Shown here: piece after piece, positions 36,339 to 44,282 of the stretch | Numbering within the stretch: position 1 is the first letter of the stretch | Layout: every line of letters begins with the position of its first letter | Source: SB11 sp965249955 | Lineage (GTDB): Bacteria > Bacteroidota > Bacteroidia > UBA8524 | Assembly (NCBI GenBank): GCA_965249955.1 | Contig: OZ252261.1 | Span: 2,728,001-2,792,000, forward strand | DNA: 64,000 bases | Direction of reading: 5' to 3' | Translations under genes and position numbers: made by a program | Notes under the pieces: model-generated | Seen by the model: the letters and a program-made list of their open reading frames with translations, nothing else | Databases searched by the model: none | What the model was told of the DNA's origin: nothing

Positions 36339-37937
36339 TTAGCTATTTTGTTGTTTCAATATATAATTATTGTATTCGCGCATTATGGCCTTAAATATAA
36401 GGTTGGCTATTATTTTTTGTCCTTTGGGCGATAAATGCCCATCCAAAGCGCATAAGCCTTTTCTATTCCATGTTAATATAGCGTTTTCGCCCCCCATTGC
36501 ATCCAGTAAACTCCAAAAAGAGCATCCGGCACGTGTTGCAGCATTTTTTTGTACATTGCTAAGGCAGCGTACAAAAGGATACGATTTTTCTTCACCTTCT
36601 TTTACAAAACCCATATCGCCATTACCTATTACTAATATAGCAGCATTTGGGGCAGCTTTTTTAAATTTCTTAAATAAACGATAAAAAGCGTCTTCGTAAT
36701 ATTTACATTCTTTATCGCTTTCTAAGTAGGGCAACATATTTGCTCCGTACTGAAATATAATAAGCTTTGTATTAGTACCTTGCAATTGCTGCGCCAAATA
36801 TTGGTCGTTTATTCTAAAAAGGCCATCGCCACTGTGGCCGCGTATGGCATAGTTATCTACAATAATACCTGTAGTATCATCAATTTGAAGCCCATACAAA
36901 TCGGGGCTGGTAGTGCCGGTAAACTCTAGTTTAAAACCTTTTAACCCTGCGGGGATGTTTAGTTTTTTGTTGGCAAAACCCATTAGTGGTGCTATACTAT
37001 CGGTATATATCAACTGGTTATCTAAAGTAAAACATTTAACCCCAAAACTTTCTTTCGCCTGTCCATACATCAACGATACACGCTCGTAATTAACCCATTT
37101 AGCTAATCTATATGTAACCGAAGCATTTTTTAGTACCCCGTTTTGAGGTAATGCTTTAGCTGTTTTGGCACTATTGGTGTCTTTTTTGGTTTTTTTAACC
37201 GTGTCGGCTTTGGCAATTAGCTTTACAGTATCTTTTTTTAACTTTATAGTGCTATCAGGTTTAATAATTTTTATGCTTTTTGAAGCCTTTGCGCTATCGG
37301 GAGTATTACTGCCTTTAGCAAACCTAAACACACTGCCGCTTAGTCCATAGTAGCTATTGTTTTTGCGGCGCATATTAAACACATTGTACCGCCACCACTT
37401 GCCTGAGTTGGTGCGGGTATAGTTTGAGTTGCTGGCCACATCATCAAAAGGTACATAACCCAAACCACCACCTCCAAATTTGGCTTGCAGGTTTCTGCGT
37501 ATATGCACCGTCACCCTATCGCCCTCAAGCTGCGAGTCTCCGTAATGGGCTACACGTACCAATGCATTGTCTTTTTCTTGTATCAGGGCAGCAAAAAAAT
37601 CGTCTAATGCTTCAGGGTTTACAATTAGGTTAGCTAGTGCTGTTGTATCACCGGGCTTATCTAAGAATGCAGAATCAATTTTGCCCTTTTTCTCCATCTT
37701 CACAATCGTAAGCGTGTCACTTTTTAGTAAGTCCTCCGCTATCTGTTCAGCATTTTTATTGATGGAAAGGGTATCGGGTGTAAGTATTTGGCTAAGGGTA
37801 ATAAAACGAAAACGTCCGTCTTTGGTATTGGCCTCGTTATCCCAAGCAGCAAAGGTATTTTCATACACAAAAGCAAAGCCCAATAGAGCTGCATTGAGTG
37901 TGAAAAGTATAGCTACCGATTGCCAAATTTTATTCAT
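36339..37937 (-). CDS. Second SGNH hydrolase-like protein with signal anchor
   Basis: 532 residues with an uncleaved-looking N-terminal hydrophobic segment (about 6-27). Catalytic-type blocks: VAHYGDSQLEGD (Ser135), IIFQYGANM (Gly-x-Asn) and LDGHLSPKGQ (Asp-x-His). A Lys/Thr/Asp-rich low-complexity insert occupies roughly residues 217-265. It is similar in layout to the next gene product but lacks LysM. It sits 9 bases after the carrier-protein gene and 21 bases before the LysM-bearing SGNH gene. A role as extracytoplasmic acyl transferase or esterase working with the MBOAT is inferred from family and context. Confidence 0.85.
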   Translation of the reverse strand: MNKIWQSVAILFTLNAALLGFAFVYENTFAAWDNEANTKDGRFRFITLSQILTPDTLSINKNAEQIAEDLLKSDTLTIVKMEKKGKIDSAFLDKPGDTTALANLIVNPEALDDFFAALIQEKDNALVRVAHYGDSQLEGDRVTVHIRRNLQAKFGGGGLGYVPFDDVASNSNYTRTNSGKWWRYNVFNMRRKNNSYYGLSGSVFRFAKGSNTPDSAKASKSIKIIKPDSTIKLKKDTVKLIAKADTVKKTKKDTNSAKTAKALPQNGVLKNASVTYRLAKWVNYERVSLMYGQAKESFGVKCFTLDNQLIYTDSIAPLMGFANKKLNIPAGLKGFKLEFTGTTSPDLYGLQIDDTTGIIVDNYAIRGHSGDGLFRINDQYLAQQLQGTNTKLIIFQYGANMLPYLESDKECKYYEDAFYRLFKKFKKAAPNAAILVIGNGDMGFVKEGEEKSYPFVRCLSNVQKNAATRAGCSFWSLLDAMGGENAILTWNRKGLCALDGHLSPKGQKIIANLIFKAIMREYNNYILKQQNS

Positions 37938-37946
37938 TGTACTGTA

Positions 37947-38192
37947 TTAGCCGTTGGTTTTGGCTTCTATTAGGCGAAGTAAATCACCTACATTTTTCAT
38001 GCTTATTAGTTCTTTCAGTTTAAACTTTATGCCAAAGGCTTCTTCAACCGAAGATATAAGGGTAAGGTGGTTTAGCGAGTCCCAACGTTCAACATCCTTT
38101 GCCGTCATTTCATTGTGTATTTCTATACTATCGTCGCTAAAAACCTTGCGAAAAATGGGGTTTGTTTTTTCTTTTATTTCTTCGTTTGTCAT
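37947..38192 (-). CDS. Acyl carrier protein (DltC/ACP-like)
   Basis: 81 residues from ATG 38192; an ATG 18 bases upstream would fall before the likely transcription start. Carrier-protein signature: phosphopantetheine site WDSLNHLTLI (Ser39) followed by FGIKFKLKELISMKNVGDL. It is acidic and four-helical, as expected. It is first in the four-gene cassette and not near fab genes, so it is probably a dedicated carrier loading the acyl group for the MBOAT, as DltC does for DltB. No adenylating enzyme (DltA) is in the window, so how it is charged is open. Confidence 0.9.
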   Translation of the reverse strand: MTNEEIKEKTNPIFRKVFSDDSIEIHNEMTAKDVERWDSLNHLTLISSVEEAFGIKFKLKELISMKNVGDLLRLIEAKTNG

Positions 38193-38212
38193 GTGTATAC
38201 AATAAGCCATGG

Positions 38213-38220
38213 CAAAAGTA
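38213..38220 (-). promoter_or_regulatory. Candidate -7 box (TACTTTTG) for the MBOAT/ACP cassette
   Basis: TACTTTTG on the minus strand, 20 bases before the ATG at 38192, in a short divergent region. It overlaps the surroundings of the alternative ATG at 38210 and so supports the shorter carrier protein. Confidence 0.45.
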
Positions 38221-38362
38221 ATAAAAGACGGTCTATCTTTATAAACGGAAATAGTATGGGTGTATAGTATTGTGGCCTTGTGTTTATAGGCTATTTACAC
38301 TGGTTTTGTTTAGGTTGCAGGCACATATTGCATTTACAGGTTTTAAAAAAAGGCAATACGCC

Positions 38363-38370
38363 TATATTTG
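38363..38370 (+). promoter_or_regulatory. Candidate -7 box (TATATTTG) for gpmA
   Basis: TATATTTG, 16 bases before the ATG at 38387. Upstream in-frame codons before this point would not be transcribed, which supports the chosen start. The -33 region is weak. Confidence 0.5.
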
Positions 38371-38386
38371 CATCAAATTTTTAACA

Positions 38387-38992
38387 ATGGCACAATTAGT
38401 AATTATTAGGCACGGACAATCGCAATGGAATTTAGAAAACCGTTTCACGGGTTGGGTTGATGTTGAACTTTCACCCAAAGGTATTGAGGAAGCCAAGCAG
38501 GCAGGTGAAATACTTAAAATGTATAAGTTTGATGAGGCTTTTACATCGGGTTTGCAACGTGCGCAAAAAACTTTAAATGCCATTTTAGAAATTAGCGGGC
38601 AAACGGATATACCCGTTACCAAAAACGAAGCGTTGAATGAGCGTATGTATGGTGATTTGCAAGGGCTTGACAAGGCTGAAACTGCAAAAAAATATGGTGA
38701 TGAGCAAGTGCATATTTGGCGTAGAAGTTTTGATATACCACCTCCAAACGGCGAAAGCCTTAAGGATACTGCCGAGAGAGTATTACCTTATTACAAAGAG
38801 AATATTGAGCCTTTATTGAAGCAAGGTAAAAACATTATAATTTCAGCGCATGGTAATAGCTTACGTGCTTTGATTATGTATTTAGAAAACCTTACACCTG
38901 ATGAGATTTTGAAGAAAGAATTAGGTACTGCACGACCTATTGTATACCAGTTGGATGAAAATGCAAAAGTAGTGCAAGCAAAAGCTATGTAG
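38387..38992 (+). CDS. gpmA: 2,3-bisphosphoglycerate-dependent phosphoglycerate mutase, short form
   Basis: 201 residues from ATG 38387. Signatures: VIIRHGQSQWNLENRFTGW (His9 phospho-acceptor), LNERMYGDLQGLDKAETAKK, VHIWRRSFDIPPP and ISAHGNSLRALI. Compared with the 250-residue E. coli enzyme it lacks the 20-plus-residue loop between 'PPP' and 'ESL', and the C-terminal tail is shortened, as in other compact bacterial dPGMs. It interconverts 3- and 2-phosphoglycerate in glycolysis/gluconeogenesis. Single gene with its own promoter and terminator. Confidence 0.95.
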   Translation: MAQLVIIRHGQSQWNLENRFTGWVDVELSPKGIEEAKQAGEILKMYKFDEAFTSGLQRAQKTLNAILEISGQTDIPVTKNEALNERMYGDLQGLDKAETAKKYGDEQVHIWRRSFDIPPPNGESLKDTAERVLPYYKENIEPLLKQGKNIIISAHGNSLRALIMYLENLTPDEILKKELGTARPIVYQLDENAKVVQAKAM

Positions 38993-39020
38993 TTTTTGTA
39001 TAGCCTATTTATATTTTTTG

Positions 39021-39058
39021 ATAAAGCCTGTATTATGCATAATACAGGCTTTATTTTT
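39021..39058 (+). terminator. Rho-independent terminator after gpmA
   Basis: Long perfect stem ATAAAGCCTGTATTA / TAATACAGGCTTTAT (39021-39054) with a minimal loop, followed by TTTTTGG. The left arm has few T/A beyond it, so it acts mainly for gpmA, though the convergent gene could share it. Confidence 0.88.
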
Positions 39059-39071
39059 GGGCAATACAGAG

Positions 39072-40154
39072 CTACAAATAACTAAGCGGGCTAGCAGCAT
39101 AAAGCTTTGGTACTACTTGGGGCGGATTGAACCTAAAACCTATGCTAAATACAGTATTATAAAATGAGGTTGACGCATTTACATTGGGAAGTGACACAAA
39201 ATTACGATCGCCCCGAGCCACAAAACCGGCATAAAATGTATTGCCGTTATACCCTCCCGAAACAAAAACATCACCAAATAAAGCTCCCCTCCAACCTTGG
39301 CTAATAAGCCCGTTATGGGTATTGTGTGCTGTATGGTATTGCAAATCGCCCATTATATATGCTCCGATAGAAAAAAACCATTTCTTTTTTACAAAAGTAA
39401 CAGCGAAACCCGGGCCTAATCCTACTGAATACACTCGCAAATGCTTAAGACTATCGTATTTATTAAATAAGCCTTGTTGCCCGTGATTAAAAAAAGCCGA
39501 ATCTGCACCTGTGCTCATACGGTATATATGGGCAACTGCCAAAGCTGTGGCCTTAGTCTTTTTTTGCCGTTCGGTAAAACTATATGCAGCACCGTACGAA
39601 AACTTTTTTTTGCTGAAAATGTAAATAGCTTTTAGTTTGGTGTATTGCACTGCTATATCGCGGCGTTTTATTAAAGGTGTTATTTGTGGGCGGCTACTAT
39701 CGTATGCTGATGTGTTGTAATCAGCAAAGCCATTAAAAGTATTGTGGTAAAACTCGTAAACAAAAGGTTTACTATTTAGCCTAATTTTAATAATTGAATA
39801 GTTGGTTTTGCCGTATACCTTATCGTCCTCTTCAACAACTCGGCCTTTAAAGCCAATGGAGACGGTAAGGGCACGATAACTGATATCAAATCCAATTACA
39901 TCTCGTAAGTGAGGTTGGTAGTCGTTTCCTTTTACTGCTAAACTGTCTGATTTTGGTTCAAGTTTGAATGAAAATGAAGGCGCGGATATCCAAGGCTCAA
40001 TGGCTATTACATCGCCAAATTTGTGTAAATAATTAGTGTCGTAGGTTAATGGTAGGGCAGGAGGTGTGTTTTGCAAAGATGAATCTACTACTATTTCTTG
40101 TGCCATACAAGGTATACCAAAGCATAGCAATGCCAATAGCAGATATGTTTTCAT
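39072..40154 (-). CDS. Probable DUF4421 outer-membrane protein
   Basis: 360 residues from ATG 40154 (a TTG nine bases upstream is unnecessary). The signal peptide is MKTYLLLALLCFGIPCMAQ. The mature part alternates strands typical of an outer-membrane barrel and includes YQPHLRDVIGFDISYRALTVSIGF, which resembles the DUF4421 opening ('Y.PN....G.g..Yk...lslg'). GLGPGFAVTF, FSIGAYIMGD and a final strand FSIGFRFNPP also fit. Function of the family is not established. It lies downstream of the AsmA-like/GT51 gene with a 62-base gap, possibly the same transcription unit. Confidence 0.7.
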   Translation of the reverse strand: MKTYLLLALLCFGIPCMAQEIVVDSSLQNTPPALPLTYDTNYLHKFGDVIAIEPWISAPSFSFKLEPKSDSLAVKGNDYQPHLRDVIGFDISYRALTVSIGFKGRVVEEDDKVYGKTNYSIIKIRLNSKPFVYEFYHNTFNGFADYNTSAYDSSRPQITPLIKRRDIAVQYTKLKAIYIFSKKKFSYGAAYSFTERQKKTKATALAVAHIYRMSTGADSAFFNHGQQGLFNKYDSLKHLRVYSVGLGPGFAVTFVKKKWFFSIGAYIMGDLQYHTAHNTHNGLISQGWRGALFGDVFVSGGYNGNTFYAGFVARGDRNFVSLPNVNASTSFYNTVFSIGFRFNPPQVVPKLYAASPLSYL

Positions 40155-40216
40155 GTTTTGCAAACCGACGGCAAAGGTCGATTTTTAGAAGAATAAAAGT
40201 GATAATAAATAAAATA

Positions 40217-42196
40217 CTAATCTTCAAAAAGCTTTAAATCACCAACAAGGGTATCAATAGGTTCTATAGATACACTATCAGGAATGATAAAGTTTTTTGC
40301 AGCCCCTTTTAGCACTACTTGTGGACTAAAACCAATAGTGTCATCAGCAGGCAACCACTCACGCTGTACCATACGACGTACTACCAAATTGGCTTTTTCT
40401 TGCAGCCAGTGTTTCATGCTTCCGTCTTTTTCAAACCCATATTTATAGGCTTTTGGTCGGGGTATAATGTTTGATAGGTATATACCTTCTGCAAGTGATA
40501 AGTCGGCAGGACGTTTATTAAAATAAAACTGAGCACCTTCACCAATTCCATACACACCCGGTGCAAGCTCAATAATATTTACGTATACCTCAAACATACG
40601 TTCTTTACTACTAATGCGGTTGTTTTCAATCAACCAAACAATAAGGGCTTCTTCTGCCTTTCGGGCAATGGTTTTGCGGCGTTCTAAATACACATTTTTA
40701 ACCAACTGCATACTTATGGTGCTGCCTCCGCGTACAAACTTAAAACCTGCTTTGTATACCGCCACAATAGCATCTCTAAACGATTGCGGTATGAAACCGT
40801 GATGGTAGAAAAACGAAGGGTCTTCGTTTACCAGTAACGCATTTTTAAAAAATGGACTTACTTCTTCGCTATGTGTAAAAAAGGGATTGTCTTCTCCTAC
40901 CACAAAACTACGTATTGGTTTGCCACCTTCGTAAACGGTATGGGTAAAAGCACCGTTAATGCGAGCAAAGTTTTCAGCACCAAATTTTATAATTTCAAAA
41001 TCTTCTTTTTTAAGCTCAGATGTAAACTGTAAGCTATCAGGCATTGCCCCATCCATAACGCAATTAAGCCTGTACGATAAATTACCTTTTACCTCTATAC
41101 CGTCAAACTTTCTAAACATACCTTGTGGCAGCGAGTTGAAAAAGTTTTGCGCATTGGTGCTGGGCATATTTAGTGCAAGGGCATATTGTTTTTCTTTACC
41201 CAAAGGGTACTGGGCAAATGCACTAAGATGTATATCGTTTATGCTAAAGGTTGATGAAGAATCGAGCACCACAAAATTGCGGTTTATTTGCAGGGCAAAG
41301 TTGCCGCCGGTTTTGGCCACACGTACCGTATCAAGCGCAAGGCGTTCGTTATATATATGCAGGCTATCAATATTTCCCTTGGCATCAAACACAAGGGTTT
41401 TGTTTTTATAATCCAGTTGATCTATTTGCAGGTGCAGCTTTTTAAACCCTAAACCCGAATTAAACAATGAGGCTAGATAAATATCAATTCCTTCTGAACT
41501 TGACAGGTTTAGCTCCCCTTTAATATCATGTTTATCAAAAAAGCCGTCAGCAGTCCAATTGCTTTGTCCAAATTCTTTTTGCGGCTCTATCAGTGCCGTA
41601 AATTTGCTATTGTCCCAATCCAGTTTTTTTAGGGTAATGTAGCGCAGGCTATCATTATACTTTAAGCTAAGGCGGGCATTTTTTACATCTACCTCATCCG
41701 GCAAGTAACGCAAAAGAGTTTTTATAGCCTCAAAAGTACTTTTTGATACATCCTTGTCTGTATTTTCTTCCCTTTCTGCTTTTTTTCGGGGTTTTAGCAG
41801 TCCTCTAAAATTGGTTTGCAGACTGTCTTTTCGCAAATACACATGGGTGTTGGCCACTTGTAGTTTACTAAGGCGTATTTTACCCAAAACAATGGGTAGT
41901 AATTTTATTGATACTTGTACACTATCTGTAGTAAAAAGAGTGTCTTTATCCTGTGGAACAAGGCTTATTTGGGTAAGCTGAACCGTATTTAATCCCTTAA
42001 ATTGAGCGTTACCAACTGCAAAGCTTAGGTGAGTACTGTTTTCAACCTTGCCCTTCACTTTTTGCAAGGCTTTTTGCAAAACATAGTTTCGTAGGGCAAA
42101 GTATGCTACAATGCTCAAAACCAAAAACGCTGAAATTGTAATAACTACATATTTCAGCGTTTTAAGGGATATTATTTTTTTAAGTATTTTTTGCAA
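40217..42196 (-). CDS. AsmA-like domain fused to a GT51 peptidoglycan glycosyltransferase
   Basis: 659 residues from TTG 42196 (no ATG before the membrane helix). One N-terminal transmembrane segment (about 15-33) is followed by about 400 residues of AsmA/DUF748-like periplasmic beta structure (VGNAQFKGLNTVQLTQISLVP, LGKIRLSKLQVANTHVYLRK, TTDSVQVSIKLLP). A GT51 transglycosylase domain follows: NEDPSFFYHHGF (Glu458), RGGSTISMQLVKN (489-501), EVYVNIIELAPGVYGIGEGA and SLAEGIYLSNIIPRPK. No transpeptidase domain follows. GT51 enzymes polymerise lipid II into glycan strands; the AsmA-like part usually relates to lipid transport or envelope bridging. It starts four bases after the frr stop. Confidence 0.88.
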   Translation of the reverse strand: MQKILKKIISLKTLKYVVITISAFLVLSIVAYFALRNYVLQKALQKVKGKVENSTHLSFAVGNAQFKGLNTVQLTQISLVPQDKDTLFTTDSVQVSIKLLPIVLGKIRLSKLQVANTHVYLRKDSLQTNFRGLLKPRKKAEREENTDKDVSKSTFEAIKTLLRYLPDEVDVKNARLSLKYNDSLRYITLKKLDWDNSKFTALIEPQKEFGQSNWTADGFFDKHDIKGELNLSSSEGIDIYLASLFNSGLGFKKLHLQIDQLDYKNKTLVFDAKGNIDSLHIYNERLALDTVRVAKTGGNFALQINRNFVVLDSSSTFSINDIHLSAFAQYPLGKEKQYALALNMPSTNAQNFFNSLPQGMFRKFDGIEVKGNLSYRLNCVMDGAMPDSLQFTSELKKEDFEIIKFGAENFARINGAFTHTVYEGGKPIRSFVVGEDNPFFTHSEEVSPFFKNALLVNEDPSFFYHHGFIPQSFRDAIVAVYKAGFKFVRGGSTISMQLVKNVYLERRKTIARKAEEALIVWLIENNRISSKERMFEVYVNIIELAPGVYGIGEGAQFYFNKRPADLSLAEGIYLSNIIPRPKAYKYGFEKDGSMKHWLQEKANLVVRRMVQREWLPADDTIGFSPQVVLKGAAKNFIIPDSVSIEPIDTLVGDLKLFED

Positions 42197-42200
42197 AGGC

Positions 42201-42761
42201 TTAAACAGTCATTATTTCTTTTTCTTTTATTACTAGCAGCTCATCAATTTTCTTAATGTACTGGTCAGTAAGCACTTGCACCTTTGCTTCTCCGTCTTTT
42301 GCCAAATCTTCGGCAAGTCCGTCTTTTTGTGCTTTTTTAATGCGTTCGTTACCGTCTTTGCGTATGTTGCGTATGGTAACTTTAGCGTTTTCACCTTCAG
42401 CTTTTACTGTTTTTACCAAACCCTTACGCCTGTCTTCAGTAAGCGGTGGAATATTTAGGCGAACCATTATACCATCGTTTTGTGGGTTTAGCCCAAGGTT
42501 TGAGTCTATAATTGCCTTTTCAATAGCACCAATCAACCCTTTATCCCAAGGTTGTATTACTATAGTACGAGCATCGGGAGTGGTAATATTTGCGGCTTGA
42601 GATACTGGAGTCATTGCTCCGTAGTAGTCTATACTTAGTCCATCAAGCATGCTGGGGCTAGCTTTTCCTGCCCTAATATTTGCAAATTCAACCTCAGTGT
42701 GTTGAATACATTTATCCATGCTGTTTTTAGTTTCGTCAAGTATAGTTTTTACTTCTTCCAT
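42201..42761 (-). CDS. frr: Ribosome recycling factor
   Basis: 186 residues, the normal length. Signatures: FANIRAGKASPSMLDGLSIDYYGAMTPVSQ, TPDARTIVIQPWDKG, NPQNDGIMVRLNIPPLTEDRRKGLVK and the C-terminal helix with KKIDELLVIKEKEIMTV. With EF-G it splits the post-termination ribosome. In many bacteria frr follows pyrH; here it is followed instead by the AsmA-like/GT51 gene, with only four bases between. Confidence 0.97.
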   Translation of the reverse strand: MEEVKTILDETKNSMDKCIQHTEVEFANIRAGKASPSMLDGLSIDYYGAMTPVSQAANITTPDARTIVIQPWDKGLIGAIEKAIIDSNLGLNPQNDGIMVRLNIPPLTEDRRKGLVKTVKAEGENAKVTIRNIRKDGNERIKKAQKDGLAEDLAKDGEAKVQVLTDQYIKKIDELLVIKEKEIMTV

Positions 42762-42844
42762 AACTGTGTGGTGTATAATAAAATTGGCTCTGTGTAATTA
42801 AGTTTTAAAATGAGCCGCAAAATAAAGAATTATACACTTAAATT

Positions 42845-44209
42845 TTAATGTTTCAACCATATTTCGTGTTGCGGTAACATAATGTGGTTTTGTAAAAAGC
42901 TATGTAGGGTTGTAGCTTCTTTTATTAATGCTTTATCCAAAAACGGATGCGAATACTTTTCGGTGGCAATTTTATCAAGGTTTAGAAGCCTTACATCCAT
43001 ACCCCGTACAGTTTTTTTACCGGCAAGGTAGGCGGGCAAAATCTGCAAGCCCGATACAAAAGTATGCTCGTTTGTTTTGGTTATTTCAAACTTTAGCAGC
43101 AAGGGCATACGGCAAAAAATATTTAAGTCGTAGGCTATAAAATCACCTAGCGAGTATATGGCAAAACCCAGTTTATCCTCACCTGTAAAAGGGTCGGTAA
43201 ACGGGTATTGCTCCATAGGTTGCGGGTTGTGCGGATGATGTCCCAAAATTACATCAACACCAGCCTCATCAAAAACACGATGGTATAAATCAACCGTGTG
43301 ATTTGCAGGATAGGCTTGGTAGGCACAACCGCAATGCAGTGAGCATACCACCATATCAGCCCCGCGTTGTTTTGCCAATTTAGTATGATGTATAATCAAA
43401 CCAATATCGCATTCGTCTTGGTTTAGAGGCAAGTAGTTGGTAAGGTATTCTTTGCCTTCAATAGGTTGTAGTTTATTAAGGCTGTATGTATAGGCCAAAA
43501 AAGCTACTTGTATTCCATCCCGTTCAACTATTGGGAAATCGTCTTGTCCCTTTTTATCGTAGGCAGAGCCTACGGCAAGGGCTTTTCCTTTTAAAAAGTC
43601 TAAATTGGTTTTTAATCCCTTTTCGCCCATATCCAACATGTGGTTGTTGGCAGTGCTTAGTACATCATAGCCCTTGTATTTTCTGTTTCCGCTAAAAATG
43701 GTATACAACTCTTCCGAGCCATTAAAATACATATCGTTTAGCATCACTTCGGGTGTTAGCGATGCTTTTTCAGATGCTACAACAGGTGTTTCAAGATTGG
43801 CAAAAACAATATCACTGTTAAAAAAAAAGTCGCCCACCTCGTCCCACAAGTGTTTTGTGCTATCAGGGTTTATCCATTCGTAGGGCATTAAATCGCCGCC
43901 CGCACTCAGTGTAATCGTAGTTGCACCCAAAGGTTTTTCGGGAAAAGAAAAGTTTTGTGTATTAAAATACTCTTCAATCCCTGAGTTTTTTTCAGCCTTT
44001 TCCAACGTGCGGAAGTAGTATTTATAAGCAAAAAACAGAATGTCTTTAGGTTTAAAATGCAAAGGATCATCATGAAAACCCACAGGAGGGTATTGCCATT
44101 TTTTCCACTTAAAAAAATGTACGCAAAGTAGTAGTAACCACACAAAACGAGCCAACAGTCTACCTTTTAGGGTAATAGCACGAGTGGGTTTTGTGGGTGT
44201 TTTCAGCAT
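42845..44209 (-). CDS. CapA family (poly-gamma-glutamate synthesis-type) metallophosphatase-like protein
   Basis: 454 residues from ATG 44209; the frame is open for over 600 further bases upstream, but that stretch is antisense to rmuC and is not coding here. An N-terminal basic stretch and one membrane helix (about 21-33) precede the CapA/PGA_cap domain: LSAGGDLMPYEW, VFANLETPVV, LSTANNHMLDMGEKGL, VVCSLHCGCAYQAYP, VILGHHPHNPQPMEQY and YSLGDFIAYD. The His/Asp/Asn set is that of the calcineurin-like fold. CapA members act in capsule or polyglutamate export, or as periplasmic phosphoesterases; no other cap genes are nearby, so the role is open. Confidence 0.9.
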   Translation of the reverse strand: MLKTPTKPTRAITLKGRLLARFVWLLLLCVHFFKWKKWQYPPVGFHDDPLHFKPKDILFFAYKYYFRTLEKAEKNSGIEEYFNTQNFSFPEKPLGATTITLSAGGDLMPYEWINPDSTKHLWDEVGDFFFNSDIVFANLETPVVASEKASLTPEVMLNDMYFNGSEELYTIFSGNRKYKGYDVLSTANNHMLDMGEKGLKTNLDFLKGKALAVGSAYDKKGQDDFPIVERDGIQVAFLAYTYSLNKLQPIEGKEYLTNYLPLNQDECDIGLIIHHTKLAKQRGADMVVCSLHCGCAYQAYPANHTVDLYHRVFDEAGVDVILGHHPHNPQPMEQYPFTDPFTGEDKLGFAIYSLGDFIAYDLNIFCRMPLLLKFEITKTNEHTFVSGLQILPAYLAGKKTVRGMDVRLLNLDKIATEKYSHPFLDKALIKEATTLHSFLQNHIMLPQHEIWLKH

Positions 44210-44217
44210 AAAAAGTC

Positions 44218-44225
44218 CAAAATTA
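44218..44225 (-). promoter_or_regulatory. Candidate -7 box (TAATTTTG) for the CapA-like gene
   Basis: TAATTTTG on the minus strand, ending eight bases before the ATG at 44209, which implies an almost leaderless transcript and supports this start. Confidence 0.42.
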
Positions 44226-44282
44226 GTACGAATATTGCCCTTTGATAAGCATTGGTGTAATAAACAATTAAGCGGCAAAAAT

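Noticed and set aside
33060..38192. Alginate O-acetylation (AlgI/J/F/X) or true dltABCD operon
   Set aside because: No alginate genes, no DltA, and the carrier protein is absent from alginate systems. Only the module set is shared.
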